Shown: positions 1 to 49,527 of the stretch, piece by piece
Position numbering within the stretch: the stretch's first letter is position 1
Layout of the letters: every line of letters begins with the position of its first letter
Assembly (NCBI RefSeq): GCF_036373705.1
Contig: NC_089852.1
Span: 30,318,707-30,382,706, forward strand
Length of the DNA stretch: 64,000 nt
Direction: 5' to 3'
DNA from: Amia ocellicauda
Lineage: Eukaryota; Chordata; Actinopteri; Amiiformes; Amiidae
Made by a program: the position numbers and the translations under genes
The notes under the pieces: generated by a model
What the model was told of the DNA's origin: nothing
What the model saw: the letters and a program-made list of their open reading frames with translations, nothing else
Database searches by the model: none

Positions 1-159
1 AGGCAGGACAGGGAATCACATATGTGTGTGAGGGAGGGACTGCGGTAGACAGGTGGGGGAGAGAGGCTCGTAGCTGATCTTTAATCTGTCAGAGATGATT
101 TGTTGGGAGATCAGAGTCCAGCGGGCTCAGAAATGGTTTCAACAGATTTACAGTGCTAG

Positions 160-236
160 CTCACACACACACGCACGTGAGCATGTGCACACACACACAC
201 ATTCGCACACGCACGCTCGCACACACGCACGCACAT
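160..236. repeat. CA-rich microsatellite
   Basis: This is an imperfect CA repeat interrupted by GCAC units. Open frames of the HTHTH type across it are artefacts. Confidence 0.85.
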
Positions 237-3200
237 GAAAACGAGTTTCAACCCTTTAAAAGAAAATACAATCTTGATGAAATAAAACAATTATTAAAGA
301 ACCCAAATTCTTGTAAAGACGCGGGCGAGTGCAGGGGCAGGTCTCCTGGCTTCTGAGAGAGGGACAGCAGGCAGTGGCAGGCTGAGTGGAGGGGGACCAC
401 AGTGTTCCCAGGCCTGGCGTGGGGGGTGCCTGGCTGAGACATTTTCCAGACGCTCACTGTGCTCTCACAATGACAGGCTCTGTCAGCACCCTCTGTCATG
501 GGGACGGGGGCGCTGTGGGGGTTGGGGGGGCTGTCTGTATACATGTTCATTGCGATTGTCAAATTATAATTAACCTGAGAGTGAAATGGAAGTGCAGGGA
601 GGAAGGCCAAACTGCTCTGGGGCCAGAGCAGGAGAGGGGGGTGGGAGGAGGTGACTAAGTGACAAATGGGGCTTTTGTGAAGAAGAAGAAGAAGAAGGAC
701 AGAAGATTTCCCGTAAAGCACAGACCACTGATCTCGCATTACAGTTTAATATTGAACTACTGGTGTTGTTTGTAACCTTCTCACTGAAGTTGCAGTTTCA
801 TTTTGGGCCGTATTTCACCATTCACCACAATTCACTAAATTTTGTGTTGCGCTGAAGTGAGGGAATATACTTACATATATATGTCAGAGAGAGAGAGACA
901 GAGAGAGAAGCAGGTCAGGGGCCCGGGGTCCTGCCCAGGACAGTAAGTCACTGCGCTCTCTGTGCTCTTCCTGGTGGACCACAGGCCTGCCAGCCCCTGG
1001 CATGCACTGCAACTCCCTTCCGTGTCTGTAAACAAGAGCAAATATGTCAGCCTCCCCTGGCTCTGGCTGTCCTGAATCTCCCTGCGAGAGCACCTATGTT
1101 TCAAAACAAAGGCAAATTGAGATGTTTATCATTATTGGGCTTCTTCACTACTTGCATTGATGCATTGATGCATTGATGATTAACGAACAGAGAGGTTAGT
1201 TGCTGGGTGGGCAGAACCGGGCAGAGCAGAGCGTGCAGGCAGGAAAGGCAGTGTCTACAGTGTTGGGTATCTGGGGCAGGCATGCATGACGCTGGGCTTG
1301 GGCTGCTGCTGCTGCTGCACGCGCTTCTGCCACAAACCCAGAACAACAGCCTCCAGCGCCGCCAAAAATAATAGAAATAACAGCGTTAATCACTTCTCAT
1401 CCGCAGCAGGGTGGCAGCACCCCAGCAGCCAGTGCGCTTCCCAGGGAGGCGTCGCCCTGAGCTGCTGTGTGGGACAGCTCCTGCTTCACGGTCACCCAAA
1501 CCCCGCACCCCCCGTCTCCTGGCACATCTGGCTCACCTCTCCCTAAGACAGGCTCTGTGTCCTCCAGTAGGACATCAGGATGTATGAAAAAAAAACACAA
1601 AACAAAACACAAAGACCAGAGTGGTGGTGATGTGATGTGATGCAATGCGATGTTTGGTTTAGTTTCTTCTGGTGCTGCCCGAACGTCAGGGCTTCCCCCA
1701 GCGACGGTGCGACTGTGTCTGGAGTAGACAGTGTAAAGCAGGTGTTTCGGTCAGGTTCACAGGCAAGTGAGGAGCAGGTGATAGGAAACGTACTCTCGAA
1801 CTGGTGGCACAAGATGGGACAGGCAGACAGCAAGTACAGAGAGCGGGAACATACAGTTCACAACTTCTGTCCTCAATCTTACTCTTATTAGGACTGACAG
1901 TGATATCTGGCACTGTCTTGAACTTACTGTATAGATTCTTGAAACGTGTGGAGGTTTTGACAAGTGGGCAAGAGTATCTGTGGCCAGTGTGGCCAGTGCT
2001 GCGTCCACTAGAAGGAGTTGTTCTCTATCACAGCAGGCGGGTCAGGCAGAGGGGCCGTTGGGGTTAATGGCAGTCACTTAGTTTGCATTGATTAACGGCC
2101 GAGTGTGAGGCTCATGAGAGCAGAGGGAGTCCTTGTCGTTCGATCGCTGGAGATTGCAGGGGGAATAGACAGGGTCAGACGACCAGTCAGACAAGGTGAC
2201 AGCGACACAACAGCCAGGAGGAACAGGCAGCGAGTGACTGCAGCTCTGTGCCACGCGGGGAGAGCGGAGGCAGTGATATGTCAGAGAGGGACGGGGTATG
2301 AGCAGACAGGAGAGGGTGGCGTAGTGTTTCTGTGACACACAACAATGACACGACACGACACATGAAATGCCACTTTTCACAGCTAACTCGCGCCCCTTCT
2401 TGCGAGGCCATCAGAGTAAAGTTCAGTGCCAAGTGAAGCGGGTGCTGTTGGACTCAGCTAGAAGCAGATACCAACATGGCTGCTTCTGAGCATGACACAC
2501 TGAGACTGGGTGTGGAGCCTGAGCATTAGAAAGCGCACGCACGTTAAAAAAGCGACCTGGCCCCGCGACCCGTGTGCTTGTGTACACGGACCCCAGAAAC
2601 CCGTGAGTCTCTGTGCCCGGCTCGGCCTGCAGTGGCACTCCCGCAGACGCTCGGTTGGAAATCCATGCCCCTAATGTTGCACACCTCACTTCAAAAGTTC
2701 CCATGGCAACCCCAGTAGGTCAACCAATGGAATGCGCCAGATCCAGTTCGCATTGGAAAAGACAGAGGGAGTAGGTGCGGGGGGGGGGGGGGGGATTGCG
2801 AGTTGGTGTGTTGGTGGATCAGGAACAGCCCTGCAGAAACAGACAGCACCCTCCCCCCACCCCCGACACCCTCACACCCCACTCAGGGTCTTGCAGCTCC
2901 CTGTATGGAGAATTCCAGAGCGGACTCTTTAATAAGTGATAAATCTGGTCCAGGAGAGTCGGCAATGGGATGTTATTTTCATGGCTCTCCGCAGCATCTC
3001 TCCAGATAGCCAGAGGCCAGGTCTGCAGGTTCCTCTGGCAGCCAGCCAGTCCCACCCTTGCAGGACTGTGCTTCAATCTCTTCTCCTGTTTTTTTCTCAC
3101 ACTGTATTTGCATTTTTCTTTATCATGTTCGGTCTGTTGTTTGTGTACCTCTTCCACTCTGCTCTGCTGCTGCATGTGAAGCTACAGGGAAACCCCCCCC

Positions 3201-6200
3201 CCCCCCAGTAGGAGAGTGTCAAACGAGGGCCCCCCCTTCACATCACGGCCATTTCAGACTACACATGCAAATCGGTTGTTTTCTGTGTTATGAGATGTAA
3301 CAAATGATAATAATGAGAATAATAAGAATAAAGTCCTTTGGTTGTTAGGATGAGCCTCCTGTTCTTTTTCTTCCCTCGGTCTGCTCTCCTGCACTTGCGA
3401 TTGTACATCACAAGTTATTGCGCCTCAGTCTCCTCTAACGCGTCCCCGGGGAACGCTGCTGGCAGCCTCTCTCTCCTAAACAGTGGCTCAGCGATCGCAC
3501 ACAGTAAAAGCCATCACTAAGAGGCCTTGGCACATCAGTGTACACCACTCACTGAGGCAAACAGAGCCTGCGCCATTTCATAAGACTGAATCAGTCTGCT
3601 TGAAGAGGTTTTTTTTTTTAATCCTGAGAAATAACGAGGGCATTGTGTACGACTGAAAGGAAACGACAACAATGGTGACGTTTGTGGCACACCAGCAGGA
3701 CTCACATGAGCCACTGTGCTGCCGTTCATCTCTGGCAGCAGATGGGTACGGCGTACCTGAACACGGAGCTGCATGCCGGTCGACCTCTCTCTCTCTCGCT
3801 CTCTCTCTCTGAGGTTTCTGGTGAGCGACTAGTGAGGAGGAGCAGTAAGATAGCCAAGATGTGTAGCAGGAGACTTGAAAATGGTCTATTTGTTGATTTA
3901 ACTCCAATGAGGACAGTTAGCGGTCAGCTGGGTCAGAGCCTGCCAGCACAGCTGCACACAGCGGCCCTGCGAACAGGAGACACAAGCTGCTCTGTGCAGC
4001 TCCAGGCTGCCACCCCCTCCTCAGCACGGCAGCATCGCAGCCCCGGCTCAGCTCCGAGGGTAACCAGTGCTCTGTTGTTTACAAAGGTCATGTGAGGAGG
4101 CCCGACCCGCGAAGTCATCAGTGCTCTTTAACAGGGTGTGACCTGCAGCCCTGGCACACACGCTGCTGTAACCAGGGGGCTTCAATTGCTCAGTGTGTGC
4201 AGACCAGCGCCCAGAGCTCCTCAGAGTCAGTGCCCCCCCCTCTAACTCTCACACAAATCCTGCTCTGAGCACTGACACTCTCACTACACTGATCCGTTTC
4301 TTTTTGCTTCCAATAATTTCTCCTTCCCCCTGTGGCGTCTCCTGAAGATGGGCGCTGCGTCTGTGGAGCTGCTGGGAGCAATAACACCAGTGTATGCGGC
4401 ACATATATTTATATGCTACTGAAATTTTCATACGAAGCATGCGCCACTTACGGCAGAATCTCTCGGGGCATGTGCTCATGTGTGTGCTGCGTGTGTGTCC
4501 ACGTGTCTGCATATGCCTGCCTGTGGTTCTGTATGCGAGCCTGTGTACGTGTGTGTGTGTGGTGAGTGGGGAGTGGCCTGTGTGTATTCATGTGTGTGAT
4601 TATTGTACATGCATGGTGCTGTGTGTTGTGTGTTGGATTGCAGGCTGCGCTGTGCTGCCTGTGAGGACCAACGCATCCTCGGCCAGGGGGGATGGAGGCA
4701 AGACAAAGGGGGCTGGATGGCATTAGGGGGGCATTAGACTAAGCTGTTCTGGCACCGTGCCTTAGCTGTGACCCCTGAGACTCTTCCCTTCTGTTGTCTC
4801 TGTCTCCAGCTGGGAGAGCCCCTCCTACTTGTGCCCCCACAAGACCATGCTCGGAGACGGACGTTGTGCCCTGGTGTGCTGAGTCACACTGCTCCAGGAA
4901 TGAATACATTCTCAAAACCAAAACCAAATGCAAAATTGTACATACATTTCTCAATGAAATGATCCTGTCAATTTCTGTTACTACAAATCCCATCAGATAA
5001 CAAATGTATGTATACACTAAAAACGTCCCAAGCTTTGAAAAACAAAATCCAATATATTTGATACACATAACACAAGTTAAATATGAAAGTGAACCAACAA
5101 TGTACCTGGAGACCCCTGCTGTATTTATACTGTAGTGCACTGAGAGGTACTGTCACAGTTGCACTGTTATAGATTATATATAACCACATTTTTATTGCAA
5201 GTCTCCAAGACCAAATTATTTGTGTCAGCAGATCTGGGATTTGGTGAGAAATTTCCAATGTCCTTCTACATGATCCCCTCAGAGAATTGAATGCATAGAA
5301 AAGGCCAGGGTGTGAATGAAGCCACCACCATTAAAACCCACAACACAACAGCCTACCAGAGGCCGTATCCCTCTCTTCATCCACACGCTGCCAGCACAAT
5401 GAAGGGCACTTCTCTCTTCACATACAGCCTCTGTGCTGGCTGCTATGGTGAGGAAGATTGGTGATATGATATGGTGTCTCCCTCTGAGACACCCTGGAGC
5501 GCATCGCTTTATAACCCCCATTCAGCTGCATTGAAATTGACTTTGTTATTTCACACTACAAAACTGTAGCTTTTATTTTTAAATGCATCATTAAGAAAAA
5601 CAGTTCCGCAAAATAAACGAAAGAGAACAACATGCCAACCAGGATGAATGTAAGTACCCATGAAGTGTCAGTGTATACAACTGAATACACTTGGTTGTCT
5701 GAATTTCTCAGTGTATGCGAGGTTTCACAGGGGACTGGGGTCATATAAAAGGTCAAACAAGATCATTTGGGATTTTAATATCAACTCAGGGCTCTGACTG
5801 GTCGAAGCTGATTTTGCAGAGTGGATGTTATTCCTGGAACAACATCACAGAGATGGTCACGGTTCGGTCCAGAGTATATTGTCCCAGGTACAAACAGCTA
5901 CACAGCAATATCAGGTTGCTTAGGTTCGATAATGGGTCGTTTAACAGGGGGATCATCAGACAGGCTGTTTTTGTGAGACGAGACCGGCCATCACAGACTG
6001 AGGTGCAGAAGGTGCATTTTCTGGCACTCTCAACGATGCACGCTAGAGGGAGACAGAGCCACACGAGAGTCGGACTGCAGACATTAAAAGTGTCGCAGGA
6101 TAATGGGGCAAAGGGGGTATCACCAAGGGTCTACTTGCAGTTACAGTGCACCAAAAAAATCAATACCACACATATGCTCCACACCATGCTGTTATTCAGA

Positions 6201-6602
6201 CAGTAGTGTACCGGGCACAGCAGCACAGACACAGGGGAAGACCATGAAATTCGGCTTTATTTCTTTGTATGCAAAAATAAACGAAGCATGCAAGATAAAC
6301 AATAGCATAAATACTGAAATAAAACAAAACACAATACATCAGACACAAGGAGGATTTGTTTTCATTTAGAACTGGAAGGAGATTCATGTTTTTCATAAAT
6401 TCATGAAATAAAATGTTTGGGTGCAGTGTGCTCAACACTTCTCACAGACCATTCCGTTAATTATCAATCATTCTTATTCATTATTGCTGAAATTAACTGG
6501 TCAGTTCCCATTGATAATGGACAGGGAGGTAAGGTCTGCAACTGTGTCAGTCTCACACACAGCACCGGGCAAACAACATACCTACCCAGATGTAAACTGG
6601 CA

Positions 6603-6644
6603 ACACACACACACACACGCACACACACACACACAGACACACAC
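6603..6644. repeat. CA microsatellite
   Basis: This is an almost pure CA repeat in the region 3' of PHLDB2. Confidence 0.9.
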
Positions 6645-8023
6645 CTACCTTCTAAGCTTGCTGACAAAAGGTCATGGGAGAACGACAAACAAAAGTGACT
6701 GGAAGGATGTCGGCTAAATTGGTGTGATGGCAGCATTGCCACCGAGGTTACCAACCCTCCCGCCGCACCGCCACAGTAGCCACAGCCACAAAAACAGCGC
6801 GCACAGGGGCCAACGCAGGGGGCCGACTCCAGTCCTGGGGGCCGCAATGTCTGCTGGTGTTTGTTCCCACAGGAGCTCTCAATCACTCTGTAAATGCTGT
6901 GATTTTCTCAGCTGGGCTCATTTAAGATTTCCCCCAATTAAATTGTATCAACATCAAATACGGTGACTTACACAAGATAGTGTCCCCTCACCACTGTGGA
7001 GTCCCGGAGAGAAGTGGGAAGCCCATCCCGTTGCTGCTTTAACTATGGAGCTGCCGATAGCTGGGCTGGGACAAACCTCAGACACCACAAGCCCCTAGAT
7101 GGGAGCTTGACACCCCATGTTTAACAGAAGAAGGCACTTCCTGTGAGTAATGCCATTCACAAGGGTTTAAAGCTTTATATAGATAAATGCAAGCAAGAAT
7201 GAATGCGATTAATAAAATATATATACTTTTTTCTTAAAATACATACAAAAAAAGGATTTAAAAACATTCAGCTAGCACTTTAGATACAATCTGGTTAATA
7301 ATGGTTTAACGAATGATATGCTTGACGTATAAAAATATAGTGCGAGCCCTATGGAACGGCACAGAGCCGGGGTTCGGGTCTGGACCTGCCCGAGGTCACG
7401 GTGGGACACCTGCTCTGATCACCGGTGCCATTACGGCATTCCTGCGCCAGGCCCAATACCTCTAAGCACTGAACACCTCCGACACTGGGCAGGGAAGGCT
7501 TCGAAGTACCGTATCAGTATCTTGTTAGTTAGCACCCCACCCCACCGCACCCAGCTCACACACACACACCCCCCCCAAAAACTGTGTCCTCAGAGGGGCG
7601 GAGTCACCTGACTGAGCACTCTGCGTTACGACACATACGACATATCTTTGGTTAAAATGCGCAGCTGTGGCATGATCCTGAATCTCTCTCTCTCTCTGGA
7701 CGTTCAGTTTTTGAAGTTCGTGTTAAAGGATGCTTTGCGGGTTCAGGTGTGATTATTGGCTGCCTCTCCTTTTTTCTCAATTGTTCCTGAGCAACATCTG
7801 TCAAAATGTTTTCTGAAACGCAAGCACATGGTGACACAGGAAGTGAACACACACAGGGCTGGGGACTCAGTGACACTTCTCGGATGAAACGTCAATGACA
7901 TTTCCTCTCAGGTCCGGATTATTCCTCGGATTGATCAGCTCAAAACCCCGGCCATGGGAAGTCACTGACATGCCGGATTGAATCGGCCTGGCAGGTAGCG
8001 ATAAGGCACAGTAAAGGTGAAGA

Positions 8024-8236
8024 TGACTATGAAGATGATGATGATGGTTGCTTGGTCGCACTGCTCAGCTGGTCCAGGCAGAGCAACTCCTGCAGCAAAG
8101 GCAGAGGCTCCGACGGTGGCACTAGCTCCTGGGTGGCAAACCTCGAGGGCCGTCCATTCTGGCTGCTGTCCTCACTCTCCCCAGGGCTACGGGCTTCCAG
8201 AGACCCCACCCGGCGAGCCGGGGTGCGAGGGTGGGA
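8024..8236 (-). other. Open stretch in the PHLDB2 3' region
   Basis: On the minus strand an open frame begins directly after an acceptor-like CACCTAG|AGC and runs about 70 codons. It is rich in Ser, Pro and Leu (GESEDSSQNGRPSRF, LPLLQELLCLDQLSSATK) and ends in a Ser run. It lies about 330 bases past the PHLDB2 stop, so it is most simply 3'UTR. An alternative terminal exon is possible but unsupported. Confidence 0.25.
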
Positions 8237-8432
8237 GGAGCTCTAGGTGTTTTCTATTGCATATGACTTAGACTCCCCCCTGACGGAAAAGTGGGTGGGA
8301 TTTGTCTTGTTTTTTGGTTGTTTTTCCCCTGCTGCTTTTATAAATGCATGGAAATAATAATACAAAAATACAAATAAGATAATATAAAAAGTAAAAACAG
8401 AGGACAGGCTGACTGGCTGAGTGTACCCGTTA

Positions 8433-45147
<36,715 letters not shown>

Positions 45148-45335
45148 TGTTGCTTTAGTGAGCAGGACAGGAGAAAGACCGAAACAAAATCAACTCCAAA
45201 GCCTCCCCTCGACGGGCTGTCAAACCCCCGAGGCTGTGGCCCGGCGCGTCAAGAGCATCCCGCAGCTACTCCCAGCCGCCTCGCAGGGTCTGCCGCACCG
45301 CACCGCACCGCACCGCTGAGCTCGGTGCTCCCTCT

Positions 45336-45336
45336 C

Positions 45337-45369
<33 letters not shown>
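45336..45369. repeat. CT microsatellite at the PHLDB2 promoter
   Basis: A pure CT run lies about 190 bases upstream of the PHLDB2 start codon (GA on the transcript strand). Such GA tracts are common in CpG-island promoters. Confidence 0.85.
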
Positions 45370-45370
<1 letters not shown>

Positions 45371-45969
45371 AGCGCTGCTCCCTCTCCTTCCTCTCCCCGC
45401 CGCACAGCTCAGGAATGCGCAACAGCTGGACACGACCTGTGGCGGCGCGCAGTGGGAGTGGGGGGGGGCAACAGGGACCCAGCGGGCAACTCGCAGCTGG
45501 TGGAGGGCAGAGAGATCAGAGTCAGGTGTGACTTATAGACTTATCATTAGCTCCAGAGTCCCCGGCTCCCTTTGCCACCCAAACAGCCTGGCTTCGTGCT
45601 TCACCTCTGCTATGGTATCCGACACTCATGCAAAGTGCCAAGACTTGAGTGTCCTGTGAACTCAATTCTTCGCTCTCATTAAAGCCCAAAAGGCTGTTCC
45701 AGTCAACTCCGCGCCGTGTCCCGATCGACTGTCAAACGCACTGTTTTGTTCATGTTTTATTTTTAGGGTGAACAAGATTTTGGGCGTACAGGCAAATACA
45801 CCAATTTACAGAAATAGAAAACTTGAAGGAACACACTGCACTTTCTGCACACCTCTTTTGGTTTAGTAATGAATAAACCTGCTATAAAGGCATCAAGTGA
45901 GAGCAGAAATAAACAAGGTGCCAGTCTGGGTCAAGCCGACCCCTCTGCCCTACCTGCAGTGTCTGTGCG

Positions 45970-46330
45970 CCTCGGTCGAGATCAAACGCCCTTAGCGCCG
46001 CAAACATCTGGCGCCGCAGCTGGGGGACGGGACGCGTGAGCAGCGTGCGTGTCTATCGGCGTGGAGATCGCCGCGCCACATACCGGGAATGCAAGCTCCC
46101 AGAGACGGACAGAGAGGGAAGGGGGAGGCAGAGGAGATGGAGTCGGCTTCGGGTTTCTCGCAGGGAAGGATCTCCTGCGTAAACAGGAAGCCGTGGCTTT
46201 GGAGGCGAAGGCAGGCTGATGGGGGCTGATCTCTCTCGGGAAGCTGCAGACGATAAACACCTTCACTGCCCCGCACACACGGGTCCACACCGACCCCGAC
46301 TACCACCACGAAGCGGGCAGCGGAAGACAT
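45970..46330 (-). promoter_or_regulatory. Second CpG-rich block upstream of PHLDB2
   Basis: This is a CpG-dense stretch with several GGCGCCG- and GCCGCGCC-type motifs. It lies about 0.8 kb upstream of the PHLDB2 start codon. With the acceptor-like sequence just before that codon, it could hold a non-coding first exon and the true promoter. The open frames in it look compositional. Confidence 0.35.
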
Positions 46331-46370
46331 GGCGTAATGCTATCCTATGCACTAGGAAACTGTATGTATA

Positions 46371-46450
46371 TACAGCTCTGGAAAAAAATAAGACCACTTG
46401 ACATTGATTTCTGGACTTGGAGTGGTCTCTTATTTTTTTCCAGAGCTGTA
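46371..46450. mobile_element. Short palindromic MITE-like element
   Basis: Two arms of about 30 bp (46371-46399 and 46421-46450) are inverted copies beginning TACAGCTCTGGAAAAAAATA and differ by a 2-base gap. About 22 bases separate them. The whole would fold into one hairpin. The CAGCTCTGGAAAAAA end is one I recognise from dispersed fish Tc1-related repeats, so this is probably a non-autonomous element. It is intergenic, upstream of PHLDB2. Confidence 0.7.
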
Positions 46451-47882
46451 TGTATGTGTGTGTAGGTGAAGTCCTTCAGATTTACATGTTACATTTTCAA
46501 TTAGAACAAATAAATAAACCAAAACACAAAATACAATTGAAACGGTTTATTTGGCAAATTCACAACATTCCATCGAGATGTATGTAGAATTTCCTTTCCC
46601 ATAAATAACAGCTCTCCCTATTACAGAAGAACCCACAGAATGGTTAATTAAAGTGCATTGCAGAAACACTCAACTATACAGCATGTCCAAAAGATTCCAG
46701 AGGAATTTCGTACCCACGCAGCAGAGCACATGCTGTTGTAGATCACAGTCCCTCAAAGACCTCTATACGGCTGCAGTCTATAAAGACAGTGCTTCAAAAC
46801 AACACCCCTCAGCCGTTACTAAGCCCCGGGAAGATATATTGCACAGGTGATTATATTGTCCCCGCTTTCTAAGACCCTCAGTGCATGTTTGCAGCCATCG
46901 TGCTGTATATACACAGCGAATGAGATGATATAATATATGGTCCTGGCAGTGGCATCGCTCTGGGACCTGATGGAGTAACCACTGCATTCCAACCCCTTCC
47001 TATAGCGATGAATGACATTCCACAGTGACAGTGATTGCACAAGGCAAGGATGGGTGTCCTGCAGCTGATCCCTGAGGTTTCCTGTGAAGCACCACATCCC
47101 AGCGGATATTGAGATGCACAGGGCCCTATAAATCACCTGCTGCTTTTTATAGAGGTCGGTTGGCCAATCAGACTCACATTGTTGAAGAATGTGGGCAGAG
47201 TACAGGGTGTAGGGATGGGGCTTGTGCAGTGCCCAGGCACAGTCACATTTCTGCACCGTACCAACAGCGGGAGACATTTCACAGTGGTGCTCGTAATGGC
47301 CCTCTGGTACGTGCCTCAGGTACGTGCCTCAGGACCGAGCTCGTACATGCTTTGGCGCGATTATGAAATTCAGTCTCAGACACACATGACCAAACACAGG
47401 CAGGATCAGTAAATATCCTTATCTTGCTTTGACCCTCCCCCATCCCCCCAACACTATCTGATGTGCATTTACTGAAAACATTCACATTCAGTCGCTTATC
47501 TTTACAAGCCCTGTGTTGGGCAGAACACACAACACAATCCTGTGATCATCTCAGTTGTTTACACATCAGTCCAGAAAGCCAGTGTTAGTCTAGGTCCCCA
47601 CAGTTTACTGCGTCGAGTGCAGAGGTTTGTAAAGCTGAAGGCCCCAGACGGAGCGCCGGGCTTCAGCAGCCTTTCAAACATCAACCCTGACAAGCGGGAA
47701 ATGGAGGAGAGACCTGGAGGAACCGGAAACACAAATGCATCTGTGCTGATGGTACATCCACACCAGCAGCTGAAAAACACATACAAACCACGGACTTGTC
47801 AACAGAAGGGACACGTAGCAACTGGTGCTACTGCAGTGCACAATGGTTTCTAAAATCCTCAGTGCATTACAATAAATACATA

Positions 47883-47913
<31 letters not shown>

Positions 47914-49373
47914 ATACAAACATAGATAAATAAATCAATAAACTCATAGATAGAATGATAAATAGATACATACATATTTTTATAATAATATACACAAACT
48001 GAATTAGGCCCCAGCTCCCAGTATTGGATGAAGGGGTTATTGAAAATGACGGATGGATGCCTGGATGAAATGGAAAGTATGACCAAAGGATGTGTGTTTT
48101 CGCCAGGCCAGACACAGAGCTCCGCATGCGCTGTGTGACTCGTGTGCAGGGTAAAGCCAGCGCCTGTGATCAGGAGCTGTGCTGCAGCTGGAGAGAGAGT
48201 TAGGATCTGTCTGCGCAGCGGACTGCAGCCTCCGCAGGCTTCTCTCTGCGAGAGCGTTGGGCTCCACTAAGACACACAGCCAGCCTCCTCCCCCGGCCAG
48301 TGCCAGCCCCAGCACAGGGACGGGGAGCCGATATAATCTGAGAACCACTTTCTGGAATGCAGCAGTTCCCAGAAAGCCCACAGCCTGAGGAGGACTGTTC
48401 TCTGGTTTTATTTAGGGTAAATATTAAAAAAACATTGATATTGAAAAAGTCCTCTGGAACCACTTTCCCACAGTCCAGGCTCAGAATACCCACTTGACCC
48501 CAGGACATAGCGGGATACGCAGACCCTATCATATCATTTCTGTTCTCTTTCCCTAACAAATTGTACTCATTGGCATATTTGCAGCTGGAGAGCAAGCATA
48601 TCTATAATTGAAGCTACCTTTGTCTTCGCACACCCCTCAGTCGCTTTTGCAAATTGATGCAGCCAGTGAGGGAGTCTAAATGGGGAAGCTGTATTTTGCT
48701 TGACTGCACTGTTGTGCTGAGCTGGGCGGGCTGGGTCCCCTCCCTGTGGATTGTGGTCAACTGTCAAGGACAAATTTAACACCGTTGGCATCTGAAGGAG
48801 CTCAAACCCACAGGTTCACTGGGAAAGCATCAGTCCACCAGGCCCTTCACCACTCCGGGCTTCATCTAATTCTGAGTCACGGCTGCCAGCTTAACAAAAG
48901 TATCCCGAGGGAAACAAACCCACCAAACCACGCACACATATCTCTCCAGCCCACAACCATCATGCGCAGAGTGCCAGAGAGCGCTGCAGCTGAAACACAC
49001 GCAGAGACCCTGCCTCAGAGCGGCGCACAGGGTGCCACCATTGATCTTTACCTCTCTTTAGCTCTTCTGAACTGATGTAAGGTTTCAGCCCTTTCTTTAT
49101 ACACAGCTCATGGTAGTGAAGTAAACACCTGAATAAATAAACAATTCAGACGCATGTACAGTCCGCAGTCCGTGCCGACGCTGCGCAGTGTGCTGTCTAC
49201 AGGGGAAGCGCAGTGTCCAGGAGCACGCTGGCACTAACTGATAAATGGTAAAACACTGACGGCGTACAGTACAGCAGACACTTCTCTTCTAGGTGCTGTA
49301 AGACAGGACAAGGGCAGTGTGGAGACCTTGACTGCACAGAGTCCAGCTGCGCAGTGTCCATCTGTGCAGTGCC
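46451..49373. other. Intergenic region between PLCXD2 and PHLDB2
   Basis: The stretch holds an AAAT repeat (47882-47916) and AT-rich sequence. Its right end probably includes the PLCXD2 3'UTR, with a candidate polyadenylation signal near 48408 on the minus strand. No gene is seen. Confidence 0.55.
47882..47916. repeat. AAAT microsatellite
   Basis: This is a tandem AAAT repeat in the intergenic region between PHLDB2 and PLCXD2, with related ATAG/ATAA variants running on to about 47990. Confidence 0.85.
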
Positions 49374-49527
49374 TCAGGTGATGGCTCTGTCTGGGAGCAA
49401 CAGGTTGTTGAGCTTGATGACAGTGGTGGCAAAGTCCACCAGCTCCACAAAGTCTGAGGTGATGATGTTGACTCCGTTGGCGCCCGGCTTCTGTGCCTGC
49501 ACCCAGCTCATTATAGTGGGCAGGTTC
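49374..49527 (-). CDS. plcxd2: PLCXD2 coding exon 4 and stop
   Basis: Acceptor TTTCAG|GAA joins exon 3 to recreate Arg. The exon encodes NLPTIMSWVQAQKPGANGVN and then ITSDFVELVDFATTVIKLNN, ending in a TGA stop at 49374-49376. A possible polyadenylation signal (AATAAA on the minus strand) lies near 48408, about 970 bases downstream. Confidence 0.94.

Larger units (their letters stand above)
1..8023. other. Region 3' of PHLDB2 without recognisable genes
   Basis: The stretch holds CA-rich tracts (160-236, 6603-6644), a 16-base G run (2779-2794) and AT-rich spacer. Part near the right end is probably PHLDB2 3'UTR. A minus-strand AATAAA at about 6254-6259 is one possible polyadenylation site. No open frame has recognisable domains or plausible chained splice sites. 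Confidence 0.6.

Noticed and set aside
7351..7611. Possible gene or tRNA-like sequence around GGTTCGGGTC
   Set aside because: A B-box-like motif is present but there is no A box at proper spacing and no cloverleaf. The open frame has no recognisable motif.
47674..48127. Minus-strand frames with IYLFIYLFIYLF repeats
   Set aside because: They are translations of the AAAT microsatellite and its variants.
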